From: Erythrobacter sp. UBA3075
Lineage (GTDB): Bacteria > Pseudomonadota > Alphaproteobacteria > Sphingomonadales > Sphingomonadaceae
Length of the DNA: 6,754 nucleotides
Assembly (NCBI GenBank): GCA_002367375.1
Contig: DFBR01000065.1
Span: 645 to 7,398 of the forward strand
Direction of reading: 5' to 3'
Program-made: the position numbers and the translations under genes
Notes under the pieces: generated by a model
Seen by the model: only the letters and a program-made list of their open reading frames with translations
Database searches by the model: none
Told to the model about the DNA's origin: nothing
Shown here: in pieces, positions 6,327 through 6,754 of the stretch
Layout: every line of letters begins with the position of its first letter
Position numbering within the stretch: position 1 is the stretch's first letter

Positions 6327-6754
6327 TGTCAGCGCTTCTCTGGGGCATTTTCCCCTTGTCGAAAGCCATGAAGTCAGCGCGCTCGCTTTCGCCGGTCACC
6401 ACCACATCGCCCACCATCAGCCAAGCATGAAAGAGCAGCCCCTCTTCCATATCGCCACGGCGCGATCCGATGATGATGCGCGAAGGCAACCCGCGCCGTG
6501 CCAGCACCCAGCGGCTGGTCATGGCGCGCGGCAGGCAGACCGCTTCGAACAGGCGCAGATGATCGGCTACGCGGTTCACGATGCGGCCAATGTCGCTCGC
6601 CTGTTTACGCTGTTCTGGGGAAAGCTGCGGGCGCTCATCATCTGACTGCTCGCCTTCGATCACACCCAGCAATCCGCGCCAGTAGCGAAACGGCACCCAG
6701 CGGATCAGGAAACGCGCCCACGCGAGCGATAGCCATATCTCGAGCCGCAGGAGG
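6316..6754 (-). CDS. Lasso-peptide biosynthesis B2 protein, transglutaminase-like leader peptidase (5' end outside window)
   Basis: The frame is open through the right edge, and 145 residues are visible before the TGA at 6316-6318. A GTG at 6694-6696 exists in frame. However, the codons before it encode LLRLEIWLSLAWARFLIRWV, the hydrophobic N-terminal pattern usual in B2 proteins, so the true start lies beyond base 6754. The core matches the Transglut_core3 family: VCLPRAMTSRWVLARRGLP (visible 72-90), then IIIGSRR (93-99) and FHAWLMVGDVVV (108-119). C73 and H109 correspond to the catalytic Cys and His of McjB (Cys150/His182). The third residue, Asp, is not obvious; D116 or E122 could fill it. 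The role is cleavage of the leader peptide from the lasso precursor before macrolactam formation. B2 normally needs a separate RRE (PqqD-like) B1 partner; none is seen here, and it is expected further right with the precursor and cyclase. Confidence 0.82.
   Translation of the reverse strand, partial: LLRLEIWLSLAWARFLIRWVPFRYWRGLLGVIEGEQSDDERPQLSPEQRKQASDIGRIVNRVADHLRLFEAVCLPRAMTSRWVLARRGLPSRIIIGSRRGDMEEGLLFHAWLMVGDVVVTGESERADFMAFDKGKMPQRSADNVV

Noticed and set aside
1..6754. Insertion sequences, CRISPR arrays, tRNA or rRNA genes, attachment sites
   Set aside because: No transposase motifs, terminal inverted repeats, regular spacer-repeat pattern or tRNA-like cloverleaf were seen in the window.

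Overview
The window is GC-rich and densely packed, with very short gaps, GTG/TTG starts and weak Shine-Dalgarno signals. It looks like a chromosomal segment of an alphaproteobacterium of the Sphingomonadales, probably Erythrobacteraceae. The strongest pointer is a 222-residue LOV-HTH photoreceptor that closely matches, from memory, EL222 of Erythrobacter litoralis. No sequence search was run; all family calls come from motifs read in the sequence.

Left part (1-2997, + strand): one compact run of genes. It starts with the tail of a probable LemA protein. A secreted, membrane-anchored TPM-domain protein with a Gly-rich tail follows (GTG start, 4-base overlap), then a second, membrane TPM protein (TAATG overlap). 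After 21 bases comes a Nudix hydrolase of the ADP-ribose pyrophosphatase type, and after 2 bases a P-loop kinase resembling D-glycerate 3-kinase. The LemA-TPM-TPM trio is an envelope module; the last two genes are small-molecule metabolism genes probably carried on the same transcript.

Middle (2998-4536): a 196-base gap between convergent genes holds a long imperfect hairpin (3030-3112) and a possible terminator. The LOV-HTH gene (3194-3862, - strand) follows. A 98-base divergent control region separates it from an unrecognised 191-residue protein with a C-terminal membrane anchor (3961-4536, + strand).

Right part (4533-6754, - strand): an ABC exporter with fused membrane and ATPase domains overlaps by 11 bases the end of a transglutaminase-like protein of the lasso-peptide B2 (leader peptidase) family, which runs off the right edge. 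Together they look like the 3' end (B2, then D) of a lasso-peptide biosynthesis cluster. Its precursor, cyclase and leader-binding protein should lie beyond base 6754. This cluster edge next to a blue-light transcription factor is the most interesting part of the window.
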